NCBI GenBank assembly: GCA_902491515.1
Contig: CABUIC010000019.1
Coordinates: 1 to 47,956 of the forward strand
Source of the DNA: an uncultured Porphyromonadaceae bacterium
Lineage (GTDB): Bacteria > Bacteroidota > Bacteroidia > Bacteroidales > Muribaculaceae
Direction of reading: 5' to 3'
DNA length: 47,956 bases
A model generated the notes under the pieces. It had not been told where the DNA came from and did not search any database. It saw only the letters and a program-made list of their open reading frames with translations. Both the position numbers and the translations under genes were made by a program. Shown piece by piece: positions 26,413 to 35,991 of this stretch. How positions within the stretch are numbered: position 1 is the stretch's first letter; every line of letters begins with the position of its first letter.

Positions 26413-27133
26413 AAACATCTCCGATGGCAGCGACACGACGATGCGCGATATGGCGCCCGAGGAAAAACCCAGGGAAAAGGCCCTGAAATCAGGCTTTTCG
26501 GCCCTCGACGACTCGGAGCTCATGGCCATCATCTTCGGCACCGGGACGCACGGAAAATCCGTGCTCAGCCTGAGCCGGGAAATCCTCAGGCACCACGGAG
26601 GCCACCTTTCGTATCTGGCGTCGATGAGCGTGAAGGATATATGCCGCACCTTCAAGGGGATAGGGCCGGCCAAAGCCCTGACCCTGCTTGCGGGACTGGA
26701 ACTGGGCGTGCGCGCGGCGCACGACGCGGCCCGCATAGCGGAGCGCGAGAAGGTGCTGAGTTCGCCGGAAATCATCTATCAGGTCATGCACGAAAGCCTC
26801 TCCGGACTAAACCACGAAGAGTTCTGGGTGTTATATCTGAACCAGTGCGGTAAACTCATCAGGAAAGAGCGCATAGGGATTGGAGGAGTGTCGACGACGG
26901 CAGTCGACGTGCGAATCATCCTCCGCGAGGCGCTCCTGTGTCTCGCCTCCTCGATAGTCCTCGTGCACAACCATCCTTCGGGAAACCTCCGGCCAAGTCC
27001 TCAGGACGAGGCCCTGACGCGGAAAATCTGCGAGGCAGCGAAATTCCACGACATCCGCGTCAACGACCATATGATATTCACCGACAGAGGCTTCTTCTCG
27101 TTCCATATCGAGGGGCTGATGCCAAAAATCTGA
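26396..27133 (+). CDS. radC: RadC family JAB/MPN domain protein
   Basis: A 245-aa RadC/UPF0758 protein. The N-terminal helix-hairpin-helix part (KSGFSALDDSELMAIIFGTG, FKGIGPAKALTLLAGLELG) precedes a JAMM metalloprotease-like domain with Glu near 141 (NHEEFWVLYLN), His191, His193, Ser195 and Asp204 in HNHPSGNLRPSPQD. All metal ligands are present. The old name suggests DNA repair, but the function is not established. It starts within the 3' end of the glycosyltransferase gene and is followed after 5 bp by the zinc peptidase. Confidence 0.95.
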   Translation: MSDYPENISDGSDTTMRDMAPEEKPREKALKSGFSALDDSELMAIIFGTGTHGKSVLSLSREILRHHGGHLSYLASMSVKDICRTFKGIGPAKALTLLAGLELGVRAAHDAARIAEREKVLSSPEIIYQVMHESLSGLNHEEFWVLYLNQCGKLIRKERIGIGGVSTTAVDVRIILREALLCLASSIVLVHNHPSGNLRPSPQDEALTRKICEAAKFHDIRVNDHMIFTDRGFFSFHIEGLMPKI

Positions 27134-27138
27134 CAGCA

Positions 27139-28014
27139 ATGCGCATGGACGGACGCCGCAGGAGCGGCAACATCGACGACCGCCGCGGCCTGGGCTCGAC
27201 CGGCGGAAAAATTCTCGGCGGAGGCATCGCCGGAGTTGTGATAGTAGCCATCGTGACCCTCCTTGGAGGCGGCAATATCGGCGACGTGCTGAGCAATGTG
27301 CTCGGCTCTCAGATGACCGAAGTTACGCAGCCCGCGGGGACGCATACGCCCGACGCGGAGGAGGAACGCCTCGAGGAACTTGCCTCGCAGGTTCTCGCGG
27401 GCACGGAGGACGTATGGACGCGGGAATTCGAGCGTCAGGGCTGGGGCGAGTACGAGTGCCCCCGCATGGTGCTCTACTCGGGAGCCGTCAGCTCCGGATG
27501 CGGCCACGCCACGTCGCAGACCGGCCCCTTCTACTGCTCGGCGGACCAGACGGTGTACATCGACCTTGATTTCTTCAGGGACATGAGCTCGACCATAGGA
27601 GCCGGGGGCGACTTCGCCTACGCCTACGTCATTGCCCACGAAGTCGGGCACCACGTACAGTACCTGCTCGGAACCCTTTCCGAGGCCCACGACAGAATGG
27701 CCCGTCTGCCGGAAAAGGAGGCCAATAAAATCAGCGTTGCCCTCGAGCTCCAGGCCGACTTCTATGCCGGCGTCTGGGCCCACAACGACAACGAGATGTT
27801 CGGCTCGCTCGAGGACGGCGACATCGAGAACGCCATCGACGCGGCGCAGAAAATCGGCGACGACTACCTCCAACGGAAGGCCTACGGACGGGAGATGCCC
27901 GACAGCTTCAACCACGGACGCTCGGAACAGCGTGTGCGCTGGCTGAAACACGGCCTCGACACAGGCAATCCCCGTGCCGGCGACACTTTCAGCATACCTT
28001 ACGGGAGACTCTGA
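27139..28014 (+). CDS. Neutral zinc metallopeptidase (YpfJ family), membrane-anchored
   Basis: A 291-aa protein of the putative neutral zinc metallopeptidase family. Residues 1-20 are basic and Gly-rich, then a single hydrophobic helix (GIAGVVIVAIVTLLGGG, about 29-45) anchors it in the membrane. The catalytic HEVGH is at 167-171 within AYVIAHEVGHHVQYLLG, and SVALELQADFYAGVWAH supplies the third zinc ligand. ATG 27139 and 27145 are both possible; the frame upstream overlaps radC and is not used. Its stop codon overlaps the ribD start. Confidence 0.92.
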   Translation: MRMDGRRRSGNIDDRRGLGSTGGKILGGGIAGVVIVAIVTLLGGGNIGDVLSNVLGSQMTEVTQPAGTHTPDAEEERLEELASQVLAGTEDVWTREFERQGWGEYECPRMVLYSGAVSSGCGHATSQTGPFYCSADQTVYIDLDFFRDMSSTIGAGGDFAYAYVIAHEVGHHVQYLLGTLSEAHDRMARLPEKEANKISVALELQADFYAGVWAHNDNEMFGSLEDGDIENAIDAAQKIGDDYLQRKAYGREMPDSFNHGRSEQRVRWLKHGLDTGNPRAGDTFSIPYGRL

Positions 28015-29054
28015 TGTTCGGGACTGACTCGCGGTACATGAGACGGGCCATTCAGCTGGCCCGCGGAGGCGAAGGGCACACGGCCCCGAACCCAATGGTC
28101 GGCGCGGTAATCACCGACGCCTCTGGAAAAATCATAGGCGAGGGCTTCCACAGGCGCCTCGGCGGACCCCATGCCGAGGTGAATGCCGTAAGGTCGGTCG
28201 CTGACCCGGCTCTCCTGCGGGATGCTACTATATATGTCACTCTCGAGCCCTGCTCCCACTACGGAAAGACTCCCCCCTGCGCGAAACTGCTGATTGACTG
28301 CGGGATTCCGCGTGTGGTCGTAGGGGCGGGCGACCCGAATCCGAAAGTTGCCGGCCGCGGAATCGCCATGCTCCGCGAAGCCGGGGCGGAGGTGGTGACC
28401 GGCGTCCTTGAAGACGAGTGCCGGCGCCTCAATCCGGCATTCATGACCGCCCACAGCCTGCACCGGCCGTTCATTACGCTGAAATGGGCGCAGACAGCCG
28501 ACGGCTTCATAGACGCGCGGCGCAATCCGCTCGTGGGCGCCCGCGGAGCGGCGCTGAAAATATCCACCCCGCTGGGGAGCATGCTCGTGCACAGGCTCCG
28601 CTCGCTTCACGAGGCTATAATGGCAGGCTCCGGGACGGTTCTTTCAGACCGGCCCCGTCTCGACTGCCGGCTCTGGCCCGCGGCACTCGGGGCGCCGCGC
28701 CCGGTGGTGGCCGACCGCAGGGGGCGCGTCAGTCTCTCAGCCTTCCCTCCGGAGAGAGAAGCCATATTCCTGAGGGACACCGCGGAACTGAAGGAAGCGA
28801 TGGCGCAGCTTTACAGCGAGGAAGGCCTCACGAGTGTTCTTGTTGAGGGAGGTGCCGAACTCCTGAACGCTTTCATCGAAGAGGGACTGTTCGACCTCGT
28901 ACGTGTTGAACGCTCACCCCTCATCCTCGGAGCGCACGGAGGAACCCGCGCGCCCAAGGCTCCGTCCTTCCCGCCCTACACCACTTTCAGGGCCGGGCTG
29001 AACAGCATTAGTCTTTATTCGCAGAACCCGCTCGTAGGTGTTAATTACCTATAA
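28014..29054 (+). CDS. ribD: Bifunctional pyrimidine deaminase / reductase of riboflavin synthesis
   Basis: This catalyses the deamination and reduction steps after GTP cyclohydrolase II in riboflavin synthesis (346 aa). The deaminase half shows APNPMVGAVI, zinc ligands His53-Ala-Glu55, Cys80 and Cys89 in LEPCSHYGKTPPC, and GAGDPNPKVAGRGI. The reductase half shows FITLKWAQTADGFI and the late VLVEGGAELLNAFIEEGLFD. It starts in the stop codon of the metallopeptidase and ends the long operon. No FMN riboswitch is visible because the gene is internal to the operon. Confidence 0.96.
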   Translation: MFGTDSRYMRRAIQLARGGEGHTAPNPMVGAVITDASGKIIGEGFHRRLGGPHAEVNAVRSVADPALLRDATIYVTLEPCSHYGKTPPCAKLLIDCGIPRVVVGAGDPNPKVAGRGIAMLREAGAEVVTGVLEDECRRLNPAFMTAHSLHRPFITLKWAQTADGFIDARRNPLVGARGAALKISTPLGSMLVHRLRSLHEAIMAGSGTVLSDRPRLDCRLWPAALGAPRPVVADRRGRVSLSAFPPEREAIFLRDTAELKEAMAQLYSEEGLTSVLVEGGAELLNAFIEEGLFDLVRVERSPLILGAHGGTRAPKAPSFPPYTTFRAGLNSISLYSQNPLVGVNYL

Positions 29055-29113
29055 AAAGCAATAAAACCCACACAAAGCCAAAGGAAAAACGGCCGTTATT
29101 GACGCAAAAATTA

Positions 29114-29121
29114 TAACTTTG
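29114..29121 (+). promoter_or_regulatory. -7 element upstream of the envelope cluster
   Basis: TAACTTTG matches TAnnTTTG and is followed by CAGATTGAA, as at 19449. A convincing -33 element is not visible. It lies 24 bp before the ATG at 29146. Confidence 0.55.
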
Positions 29122-29145
29122 CAGATTGAAACTCTGAACCTGCCT

Positions 29146-30639
29146 ATGTCAAGACATAAGATATTTGCCATAGCGAGCGTGCTAAGCCTTTTTGGATTAG
29201 GAGCTTGCAACTCAACATACGAACCCGGCGAGAGCATCGCCTCGTCGGTCGCGGTGTACTCCTTCTCCATCAGGAGCACCAACAACGCGCTTGCGAGCAT
29301 CGACACGGTGTTTTTTTCCGTGGACCTCGTCAACGCGCGGATTTTCAACGCCGACTCGCTGCCCTACGGCACCAAGATCACTTCCATCGTCCCCTCGGTG
29401 AAGACGCTCGACGGCGTTTCTGTCTGTGAGTTTCACGTGAGCCGTCCCGGCCTCACGGACACCGTCTACGACATGATTTCCCACCCCGAGGACTCCATCA
29501 ACTTCTCCAACGGCCCTGTCCGGCTGCGCATCGTCTCTCCTGACGCCGCGGTCGAGCGCTACTACTCTGTGTCCATCAACGTCCACAAGATGAAGGGCGA
29601 CTCGCTCGAATGGGCCATGAGCGCACGCAAGGCACTTCCGACTGAGCTTACATCGCCCGTAGCCTCCGGCCTCGCCGCCACGGAGAAGGGCACAGCCTAC
29701 TGCGTGACAGCCGATGCCTCGGGAGCATACTCCCTTGCATACACCGACGCCCCCTACTCCGGCCCGTGGAAGTTCGTGGCCTCCCCCTTTGCCGGAATAA
29801 CCGGCGGAGTGCGCCCCGGGACGCTTCGCGCAGGCGAGAGCGCCCTCTATATACTCGACAATCAAGGCTCGCTGTACACCAGCGCCGACGGCGGCAAGAC
29901 ATGGACCGCAACCGGACGCACCTACACCGACTTCTTCGGCGAACTCGCAGGGCTCCCCGTAGGCGTCAGCAGAGACTCCGGGGGCGACTATGTGCTCCCC
30001 GACCCACGCACGGGCGAGGCCAAGCCCCTTCCGGCTGAAGACTTCCCCGTCAGCGGGGCTTCTCCGGCCGTGCGCATCAGTTTTCCTATGAGCGCGGGGG
30101 AACAGCTCGTCCTTGTCGGCGGCCGCACGGCCTCGGGAGCAATGAGCGCCGACGCCTGGACCTTCGACGGCAATTCCTGGCTGAAAGTGACAAACGTGCC
30201 TCTTCCCGCAGGTCTCGAAGGGATGACACTCGTGCCCTACACCACGTTCAAGGGTTCATACGCATGGTCGGCCGACCCCTTCCCCTCGCTCCTCGCCTTC
30301 GGCGGACGCGACGCGGAGGGAGTGCCCTCCAAAACCGTCTACCTCACCCGCGACTACGGCATGACCTGGCACAAAGCCGACACAAGCATCCAGCTTCCGG
30401 AATATTTCCCCGCCGTCAGCGGAATGCAGGGCTTCGTCATGAACCACATGATGAATGCCGATGCGGCACGGGCCGCGGGACTCGACATTTTCGCGCCCCT
30501 CTCGCGCGCCACCGAGCCCGTGACGGAATGGGAAGTTCCCTACATATACCTCGCCGGAGGCACAACCGCCGAGGGCGCGCTCAACGCCTACCTCTGGCGC
30601 GGCGTAATAAACAGACTGAGCTTCAAGCCCCTCATCTAA
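29146..30639 (+). CDS. DUF6242-like lipoprotein with beta-propeller-type repeats
   Basis: A 497-aa exported lipoprotein: MSRHKIFAIASVLSLFGLGAC has a signal peptide ending in the lipobox LGAC. The N-terminal 150 residues form a beta-rich domain with DTVYDMISH and YYSVSINVHK. The rest contains repeated blocks such as LYTSADGGKTWTATG, LVLVGGRTASGAMSADAWTFDG and LLAFGGRDAEGVPSKTVYLTRDYGMTWHKAD, which resemble Kelch/BNR-type propeller blades. I recognise the layout as DUF6242 of Bacteroidetes; no biochemical role is known to me. It precedes the DUF6089-uppS-bamA genes by 22 bp and probably belongs to that unit. Confidence 0.75.
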   Translation: MSRHKIFAIASVLSLFGLGACNSTYEPGESIASSVAVYSFSIRSTNNALASIDTVFFSVDLVNARIFNADSLPYGTKITSIVPSVKTLDGVSVCEFHVSRPGLTDTVYDMISHPEDSINFSNGPVRLRIVSPDAAVERYYSVSINVHKMKGDSLEWAMSARKALPTELTSPVASGLAATEKGTAYCVTADASGAYSLAYTDAPYSGPWKFVASPFAGITGGVRPGTLRAGESALYILDNQGSLYTSADGGKTWTATGRTYTDFFGELAGLPVGVSRDSGGDYVLPDPRTGEAKPLPAEDFPVSGASPAVRISFPMSAGEQLVLVGGRTASGAMSADAWTFDGNSWLKVTNVPLPAGLEGMTLVPYTTFKGSYAWSADPFPSLLAFGGRDAEGVPSKTVYLTRDYGMTWHKADTSIQLPEYFPAVSGMQGFVMNHMMNADAARAAGLDIFAPLSRATEPVTEWEVPYIYLAGGTTAEGALNAYLWRGVINRLSFKPLI

Positions 30640-30661
30640 CCTTATAGCACAAAACATCCGG

Positions 30662-31390
30662 ATGTTCCGCAACCCCACGCATCACAGAACCGCAAGTTCC
30701 GCAGGCAACCGGCCGCTACGGCTGCTCGCCGCTGTGCTTCTCGTCCTGATAAGCGCGGGAATGACAGCCCAGGAAGCGAAATACAAGTTCGACCTCGGCG
30801 CGTCGCTGGGCATGAGCGGATACATAGGCGAGGCCAACAGCGCCAACATCTTCAGGAAACCCGGCTTCGAGGCAGAGGCCTCCTTCCGATATCTTCCAGA
30901 CACCCGCTGGGCCGTGCGCGGGGTTTTCTCGACCCTTGGCCTGAGCGGAAGCACCGAAGGAATGAAAAACTACCTTCCCGGCGGAGCAGTGTACAGCTTC
31001 ACATCGCAGGTCTACGAGCTGAGCGTGCGCGGCGAGTTCAATTTCTTCCCCTACGGCATAGGCGAGACCTACAAGCGCCTGCGCCGCTGGACTCCCTACC
31101 TTACCCTCGGCATAGGCGGCGCCATCAGCACCTCGGGCGGAAAAGTGGCCGGAGCCTTCACGCTCCCTATGGGCATGGGCGTTAAATTCAAGCTCAAGGA
31201 GCGAATAAACCTTATGGCGGAATTCACCATGACCAAGGCCTTCTCGGACAAGTTCGACGGCCCGGTGCTGAACGACCTTAACCAGATAAAGACGGCATTC
31301 TACAAGAGCACGGACTGGTACTCGCGGCTGAACGTGGGCATCAGTTTCGAATTCGGCGAGCGCTGCGAGACGTGCCACTACCTCGAATAA
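30662..31390 (+). CDS. DUF6089-family outer-membrane beta-barrel protein
   Basis: A 242-aa protein with a basic, hydrophobic N-terminus (LRLLAAVLLVLISAGMTAQ) as signal peptide. Alternating aromatic/hydrophobic strands follow: KFDLGASLGMSGYIGEAN, EAEASFRYLPDTRWAVRGVFS, YLTLGIGGAIS, FKLKERINLMAEFTMTKAFSDK and SRLNVGISFEFGE. This strand pattern and its position just before uppS and bamA are those of the DUF6089 family in Bacteroidetes. It probably forms an eight-stranded barrel. Three acidic/Cys residues end the chain (CETCHYLE). Confidence 0.85.
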   Translation: MFRNPTHHRTASSAGNRPLRLLAAVLLVLISAGMTAQEAKYKFDLGASLGMSGYIGEANSANIFRKPGFEAEASFRYLPDTRWAVRGVFSTLGLSGSTEGMKNYLPGGAVYSFTSQVYELSVRGEFNFFPYGIGETYKRLRRWTPYLTLGIGGAISTSGGKVAGAFTLPMGMGVKFKLKERINLMAEFTMTKAFSDKFDGPVLNDLNQIKTAFYKSTDWYSRLNVGISFEFGERCETCHYLE

Positions 31391-31414
31391 TTCCCCCCAT
31401 CCCTTCACAGAGCA

Positions 31415-32185
31415 ATGGAAACAAGCACGAAGACAGAAATCGACCCCATGCGTCTGCCGCGGCACGTGGCAGTAATCATGGACGGCAACGGCCGGTGGGC
31501 ACAGGCCCGCGGGCTGGAACGGTCGGCGGGCCACGTCGAGGGCGTGAACACCGTGCGGCGCATCACCGAGGCCGCTTCGGAGCTCGGAATCGGATACCTT
31601 ACGCTCTACACCTTCTCCACCGAGAACTGGAACCGCCCCCGGGCGGAAGTGGACGCGCTGATGGAGCTGATAGTGATAGCCATCGAGCGCGAGACCCCCG
31701 ACCTGATAAAGAACAACGTGCGTCTGACGAGCATCGGCAACCTCGGACGCATGCCCCGGACCGCACGCGAGCGCCTCGAAAAGTGCATGGCGGACACCTC
31801 CGCCTGCACGGGCCTGACCCTTGTGCTGGCGCTGAGTTACTCCTCGCGCTGGGAAATCCTCCGCGCCGTGCGCTCCCTTGCCGCCGACACCGCCTCAGGC
31901 GCCCTCCGCGCCGAAGACATCGACGAAGCGACCTTCGCCTCCCGCCTCTCCACCGCGGGGATGCCCGACCCCGACCTGCTCATCCGCACCGGCGGAGACC
32001 TCCGCATCAGCAACTACCTCCTCTATCAGATAGCATATTCCGAACTGATTTTCACGCCCACTTACTGGCCGGACTACTCCAAAGAGGACTTCCGGCGGCA
32101 TATCGCCGAATACCAGCGGCGGCAGCGGCGCTTCGGACTCACCGGCGAGCAGGCTTCCGAAAACCCGCCGGCGGACAAAAACTAA
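31415..32185 (+). CDS. uppS: Undecaprenyl diphosphate synthase (isoprenyl transferase)
   Basis: A cis-prenyltransferase that builds the C55 lipid carrier for peptidoglycan and surface glycans (256 aa). Signature motifs are HVAVIMDGNGRWAQARG with catalytic Asp23, GHVEGVNTVRRI, LTLYTFSTENWNRP, LALSYSSRWEI and DLLIRTGGDLRISNYLLYQIAYSELIF. The position before bamA is typical of bacterial envelope clusters. The C-terminal tail (QASENPPADKN) is unconserved. Confidence 0.97.
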   Translation: METSTKTEIDPMRLPRHVAVIMDGNGRWAQARGLERSAGHVEGVNTVRRITEAASELGIGYLTLYTFSTENWNRPRAEVDALMELIVIAIERETPDLIKNNVRLTSIGNLGRMPRTARERLEKCMADTSACTGLTLVLALSYSSRWEILRAVRSLAADTASGALRAEDIDEATFASRLSTAGMPDPDLLIRTGGDLRISNYLLYQIAYSELIFTPTYWPDYSKEDFRRHIAEYQRRQRRFGLTGEQASENPPADKN

Positions 32186-32228
32186 ACGAATCATCACGCG
32201 AACAGCCTTTTTTCTCCTAAAAAGCATT

Positions 32229-34877
32229 ATGCGATATATCCACCCCTCGCTTGCATGCGTACTGACCGCGCTCGCCGGAGCCTTCCTCGGCCCTGCGGAG
32301 CTGAGCGCGCAGACCGCGGCAAACGACACAATCTACAACCCCACGGTTCTCTACACAGCAATGCCCAAGACCTATGAAATCGCGGGCATTGAAATCGTAG
32401 GCGCACCGAACTACGACGACGAGAACATTCTGAGCTTCGCCGGCATACGCGTCGGCGACCGAATGACCCTGCCGGGCGAAGAAATCACCAACGTGGTGAA
32501 GCGCCTGATGCGTCAGGCCCTCTTCTCCCAGGCTCAGGTGGAGTTGGTAAAGACCGCCGGCGACAAGGCGTGGCTCCGCTTCAACCTCCGCACGCAGCCC
32601 CGCATCTCCCAGGTGAACTACATAGGCATGAAAAAAGGCGAGCGCGAGGACCTCACCAAGAGCCTCAACCTCATGAAGGGCAACATGATCACGCAGAACA
32701 TCGTCAACCGCACGGAGCAGATTGTCAAGAAATATTTCGCTGACAAGGGCTTCGGAAAGGCCGATGTAAACGTGAACCTCCACGAGGACCTCAGCGCCCC
32801 GAACGAGATGATTGTCGACATCGTGGTCAACAAGCACGACAAGGTCAAGGTCCACAAAATCTACCTCGAGGGCAATGAGGTGCTCTCCGACCGCAAGATC
32901 AAGAACGCCATCAAGAAAACCAACGAGAAAGGCGACATCTGGAAGATATTCAGCCAGAAGAAGTTCGTCGAGAACGACTACCGCGACGACCTCAACCGCA
33001 TCCTCGAGAAATACAACGAGAAAGGCTACCGCGACGCCAAGATTGTGGCCGACTCCGTCGTGCCTTACGACGAAAAGACCGTCGACGTGCACATCACCAT
33101 CGACGAAGGACGCCAGTACTTCATCAAAGACATCTCGTGGGTCGGCAATACCGTCTATCCCAACGAAGTGCTGTCCGACTACCTCGGCATGAAGCCGGGC
33201 GACGTCTACAACCAGAAGCTCCTGAACAAGCGCATCAGCGAGGACGACGACGCCGTGAGCAACCTCTACATGGACAACGGCTACCTCTTCTACCAGCTCG
33301 TGCCTATCGAACGCGAGGTGCAGGGCGACTCCATCTCCCTGGAGATGCGCATGATGGAAGGCCCGCAGGCGAGGGTGAACAATGTGATAATCAACGGCAA
33401 CGACCGCCTGTACGAGAAGGTGATCCGCCGAGAGCTGCGCGTGAAGCCCGGCGAGCTCTTCAGCAAGAGCGACCTTATGCGCTCCCTGCGCGAAATCGCG
33501 CAGACGGGTCACTTCAACCCCGAGAACATGCAGCCCGACATCTCCCCCAACGAGGAGAACGGCACCGTCGACATCGCCCTCAACCTCGAATCGAAGGCCA
33601 ACGACCAGATCGAGTTCTCCATGGGCTGGGGCCAGACGGGCATCATCGGCAAGCTCGCGCTCAAGTTCACCAACTTCTCGATAAAGAACCTCTTCTATCC
33701 GAGCACTTACCGCGGCCTAATCCCCCAGGGCGAAGGCCAGACCTTCACAATCTCGGCGCAGACCAACGCCCGTTACTACCAGAGCTATTCGCTCTCGTTC
33801 ATGGACCCCTGGTTCGGAGGCAAGAGGCCGAACTCGCTCAGCGTCTCGGTATACTACAGCCGTCAGACCGGCGTCAACTCGAGCTTCTACAACAACCGCT
33901 GGAGCAACTCGATGATGTGGGGCTCCGGACTAAGCTACGGATACAACTACAACGACTTCTACCAGAACTCCTATCAGGCGTCGCTCGACCCGAACAAGGT
34001 CCTCCAGATGCTCGGTGTGAACGTAGGCTTCGGCAAGCGCCTGAGCTGGCCCGACGACTACTTCACGCTCAACGCCGAGCTGGGCTACAACTGGTACTAT
34101 CTCAAGAACTGGGACTACCTCTACATCCGCAACGGCGACTCGTACATGCGCAACGGCACCTGCAACGCCCTTGTGCTCGGCCTGACGCTCTCGCGCTCGT
34201 CGATTGACAACCCTCTCTACACGCGCTCTGGCTCCAGCTTCTCGCTCAACCTGTCGCTCACGCCTCCGGCTTCGATGTTCGGAAAACGCGACTGGAAGAA
34301 GCTCAGCGAGGAAGGCACCGCCGAAGCCGCGCAGGAGAAGTTCCGCTGGATTGAGTACTGGAAACTGCGCTTCCGCTCGCGCACATACACCCCCCTCTCG
34401 AGCAACCCGCAGTGGACCCCCGTGCTGATGACGCGCTTCGACTTCGGTATCCTCGGAAGCTACAACAAGTACCTCAAGTCGCCCTTCGAGACCTTCTACG
34501 TCGGCGGCGACGGCATGTCGGGCTCCTACACCTACGCCACGGAAACCATCGCCCTGCGAGGCTACGACAACGGCGCCCTTACGCCCTGGGGCATGGAAGG
34601 CTACGCCTACACCCGCATGGGCGTGGAGCTGCACTTCCCCCTCATGCTTCAGGCCACCACGACAATCTACGCCCTCGCATTCCTCGAGGGCGGCAACGCC
34701 TGGACGGCCGCCGGGCAGTTCAACCCCTTCAGCCTCAAGCGCAGCGCCGGCGCCGGTGTGCGCATCCACCTTCCCATGGTCGGCATGATGGGCATCGACT
34801 GGGCCTACGGCTTCGACAAGGTCTTCGGCGAAAAAGGCGGAAGCCACTTCCACTTCGTGCTCGGCCAGGAGTTTTAA
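32229..34877 (+). CDS. bamA: Outer membrane protein assembly factor BamA
   Basis: The central component of the beta-barrel assembly machine (882 aa). A signal peptide (to about residue 30, LSAQ) is followed by POTRA domains, recognisable in YEIAGIEIVGAPNYDDENILSF, RISQVNYIGMKKGERED, KVHKIYLEGNEVLSD and YFIKDISWVGNTVYPNEVLSDYLGMKPGD. The C-terminal 400 residues form a 16-stranded barrel containing LSFMDPWFGGKRPNSLSVSVYY, and the chain ends in HFHFVLGQEF with a terminal Phe as expected for barrel insertion. It is in the same direction as uppS (43-bp gap) and just before two OmpH/Skp chaperones. Confidence 0.97.
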   Translation: MRYIHPSLACVLTALAGAFLGPAELSAQTAANDTIYNPTVLYTAMPKTYEIAGIEIVGAPNYDDENILSFAGIRVGDRMTLPGEEITNVVKRLMRQALFSQAQVELVKTAGDKAWLRFNLRTQPRISQVNYIGMKKGEREDLTKSLNLMKGNMITQNIVNRTEQIVKKYFADKGFGKADVNVNLHEDLSAPNEMIVDIVVNKHDKVKVHKIYLEGNEVLSDRKIKNAIKKTNEKGDIWKIFSQKKFVENDYRDDLNRILEKYNEKGYRDAKIVADSVVPYDEKTVDVHITIDEGRQYFIKDISWVGNTVYPNEVLSDYLGMKPGDVYNQKLLNKRISEDDDAVSNLYMDNGYLFYQLVPIEREVQGDSISLEMRMMEGPQARVNNVIINGNDRLYEKVIRRELRVKPGELFSKSDLMRSLREIAQTGHFNPENMQPDISPNEENGTVDIALNLESKANDQIEFSMGWGQTGIIGKLALKFTNFSIKNLFYPSTYRGLIPQGEGQTFTISAQTNARYYQSYSLSFMDPWFGGKRPNSLSVSVYYSRQTGVNSSFYNNRWSNSMMWGSGLSYGYNYNDFYQNSYQASLDPNKVLQMLGVNVGFGKRLSWPDDYFTLNAELGYNWYYLKNWDYLYIRNGDSYMRNGTCNALVLGLTLSRSSIDNPLYTRSGSSFSLNLSLTPPASMFGKRDWKKLSEEGTAEAAQEKFRWIEYWKLRFRSRTYTPLSSNPQWTPVLMTRFDFGILGSYNKYLKSPFETFYVGGDGMSGSYTYATETIALRGYDNGALTPWGMEGYAYTRMGVELHFPLMLQATTTIYALAFLEGGNAWTAAGQFNPFSLKRSAGAGVRIHLPMVGMMGIDWAYGFDKVFGEKGGSHFHFVLGQEF

Positions 34878-34927
34878 ACCTTTCGGCCCGGCAGTTGTCT
34901 TAATAAGAAACCCCCAAGAACTGAAAG

Positions 34928-35446
34928 ATGAAAAAAATAGCGTTAATAATAGTAGCCCTCCTCGCGCTGGCAGGATTCGACGCCTCGGCGCAGAAATTCG
35001 CGATGGTCGACATGGAGTACATCCTCAAGAACGTGCCCTCCTATGAAATGGCCAACGAGCAGCTCAACCAGCGGTCGCTCCGCTACCAGAAAGAAGTGGA
35101 GGCCCTCGGCAAGGAAGCCGAGAACATGTACCAGCAGTACCTCCAGGACAAGCCCTTCCTGACCGACGAGGCATCCAAGCTCCGCGAGCAGGAAATCGTC
35201 GCCAAGGAAAAGGCCGCGACCGAGCTCCGCTACAAATACTTCGGCCCCGAGGGCGAGCTCTACCAGAACCGCCAGAGCCTTCTCAAACCCATTCAGGACG
35301 ACGTCTACAACGCCATCAAGAAGGTCAGCGAAGAGCGCGGCTATCAGGCCGTGTTCGACCGCGCGTCCTCCTCGGAAATCATCTACGCCTCCCCGCGTAT
35401 CGACATTTCCAACGAGGTCCTCGCCAAATTAGGTTATTCCAAATAA
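34928..35446 (+). CDS. OmpH/Skp-family periplasmic chaperone (first copy)
   Basis: A 172-aa periplasmic holdase for unfolded outer-membrane proteins. The signal peptide MKKIALIIVALLALAGFDASA precedes QKFAMVDMEYILKNVPSYEMANEQL, the conserved Skp start, and a long charged helical arm (residues about 50-120). The C-terminal DDVYNAIKKVSEERGYQAVFDRASSSEIIYASPRIDIS is family-typical. It lies 50 bp after bamA, whose clients it should deliver. The second copy follows with its own promoter. Confidence 0.94.
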   Translation: MKKIALIIVALLALAGFDASAQKFAMVDMEYILKNVPSYEMANEQLNQRSLRYQKEVEALGKEAENMYQQYLQDKPFLTDEASKLREQEIVAKEKAATELRYKYFGPEGELYQNRQSLLKPIQDDVYNAIKKVSEERGYQAVFDRASSSEIIYASPRIDISNEVLAKLGYSK

Positions 35447-35452
35447 AATTCC

Positions 35453-35460
35453 TATCTTTG
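35453..35460 (+). promoter_or_regulatory. -7 element of the second ompH gene
   Basis: TATCTTTG matches TAnnTTTG, located 6 bp after the first ompH stop codon and 31 bp before the second ompH start. It would allow separate expression of the second chaperone. Confidence 0.6.
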
Positions 35461-35491
35461 CCAACAAATAAACATACATAAGAATAGCACC

Positions 35492-35971
35492 ATGTTCAAA
35501 AAACTCATTCTTGCCGTCCTTCTTGCCCTGCCCATGACGGCTCTCGCACAGAAACTCGGCACCGTAGAAGTAGAAGCAGTGTTCACGCTGATGCCCGAAA
35601 CCAAGGAAATGCAGACAAAGCTCGAAGATGCCTCCAAGCAGTACGAAACCGCATTCCAGGGCCTCACGGACGAAATCAACAAGCTCTATACCGAATTCCA
35701 GAGCATCGTGAACGACACCACCGTTCTCGACACCATCAAGGAACGTCAGGCCAACGCCGAAAAATTCCGCACCACGGCCCAGCAGGACCTCGCCCGCCAG
35801 CAGCAGCAGCTCAGCGCCCCCATCTTCCAGAAGCTCAACGAGGCCATCAGCTCCGTAGGCAAGGAAGGAGGCTTCTCGCTCATCATCCCCAAGAACCCCG
35901 ACCTCACGCTCTACTGCGGCCCGGACGTTGTTGACGTAACCCCCCTCGTAAAAGCCAAGCTCGGCCTCTGA
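35492..35971 (+). CDS. OmpH/Skp-family periplasmic chaperone (second copy)
   Basis: A 159-aa paralogue of the preceding gene: signal peptide MFKKLILAVLLALPMTALA, then QKLGTVEVEAVFTLMPETKEMQTKLEDASKQYE and a helical arm with QQDLARQQQQLSAP. The C-terminal strand region is KEGGFSLIIPKNPDLTLYCGPDVVDVTPLVKAKLGL. Tandem OmpH genes after bamA are common in Bacteroidetes. It is the last gene of the envelope cluster and is followed by a terminator. Confidence 0.93.
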   Translation: MFKKLILAVLLALPMTALAQKLGTVEVEAVFTLMPETKEMQTKLEDASKQYETAFQGLTDEINKLYTEFQSIVNDTTVLDTIKERQANAEKFRTTAQQDLARQQQQLSAPIFQKLNEAISSVGKEGGFSLIIPKNPDLTLYCGPDVVDVTPLVKAKLGL

Positions 35972-35991
35972 TTCCCCCTCCAAACCCATTT

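Noticed and set aside
27950..28013. FMN riboswitch before ribD
   Set aside because: ribD begins in the stop codon of the preceding gene; there is no leader sequence to hold a riboswitch.
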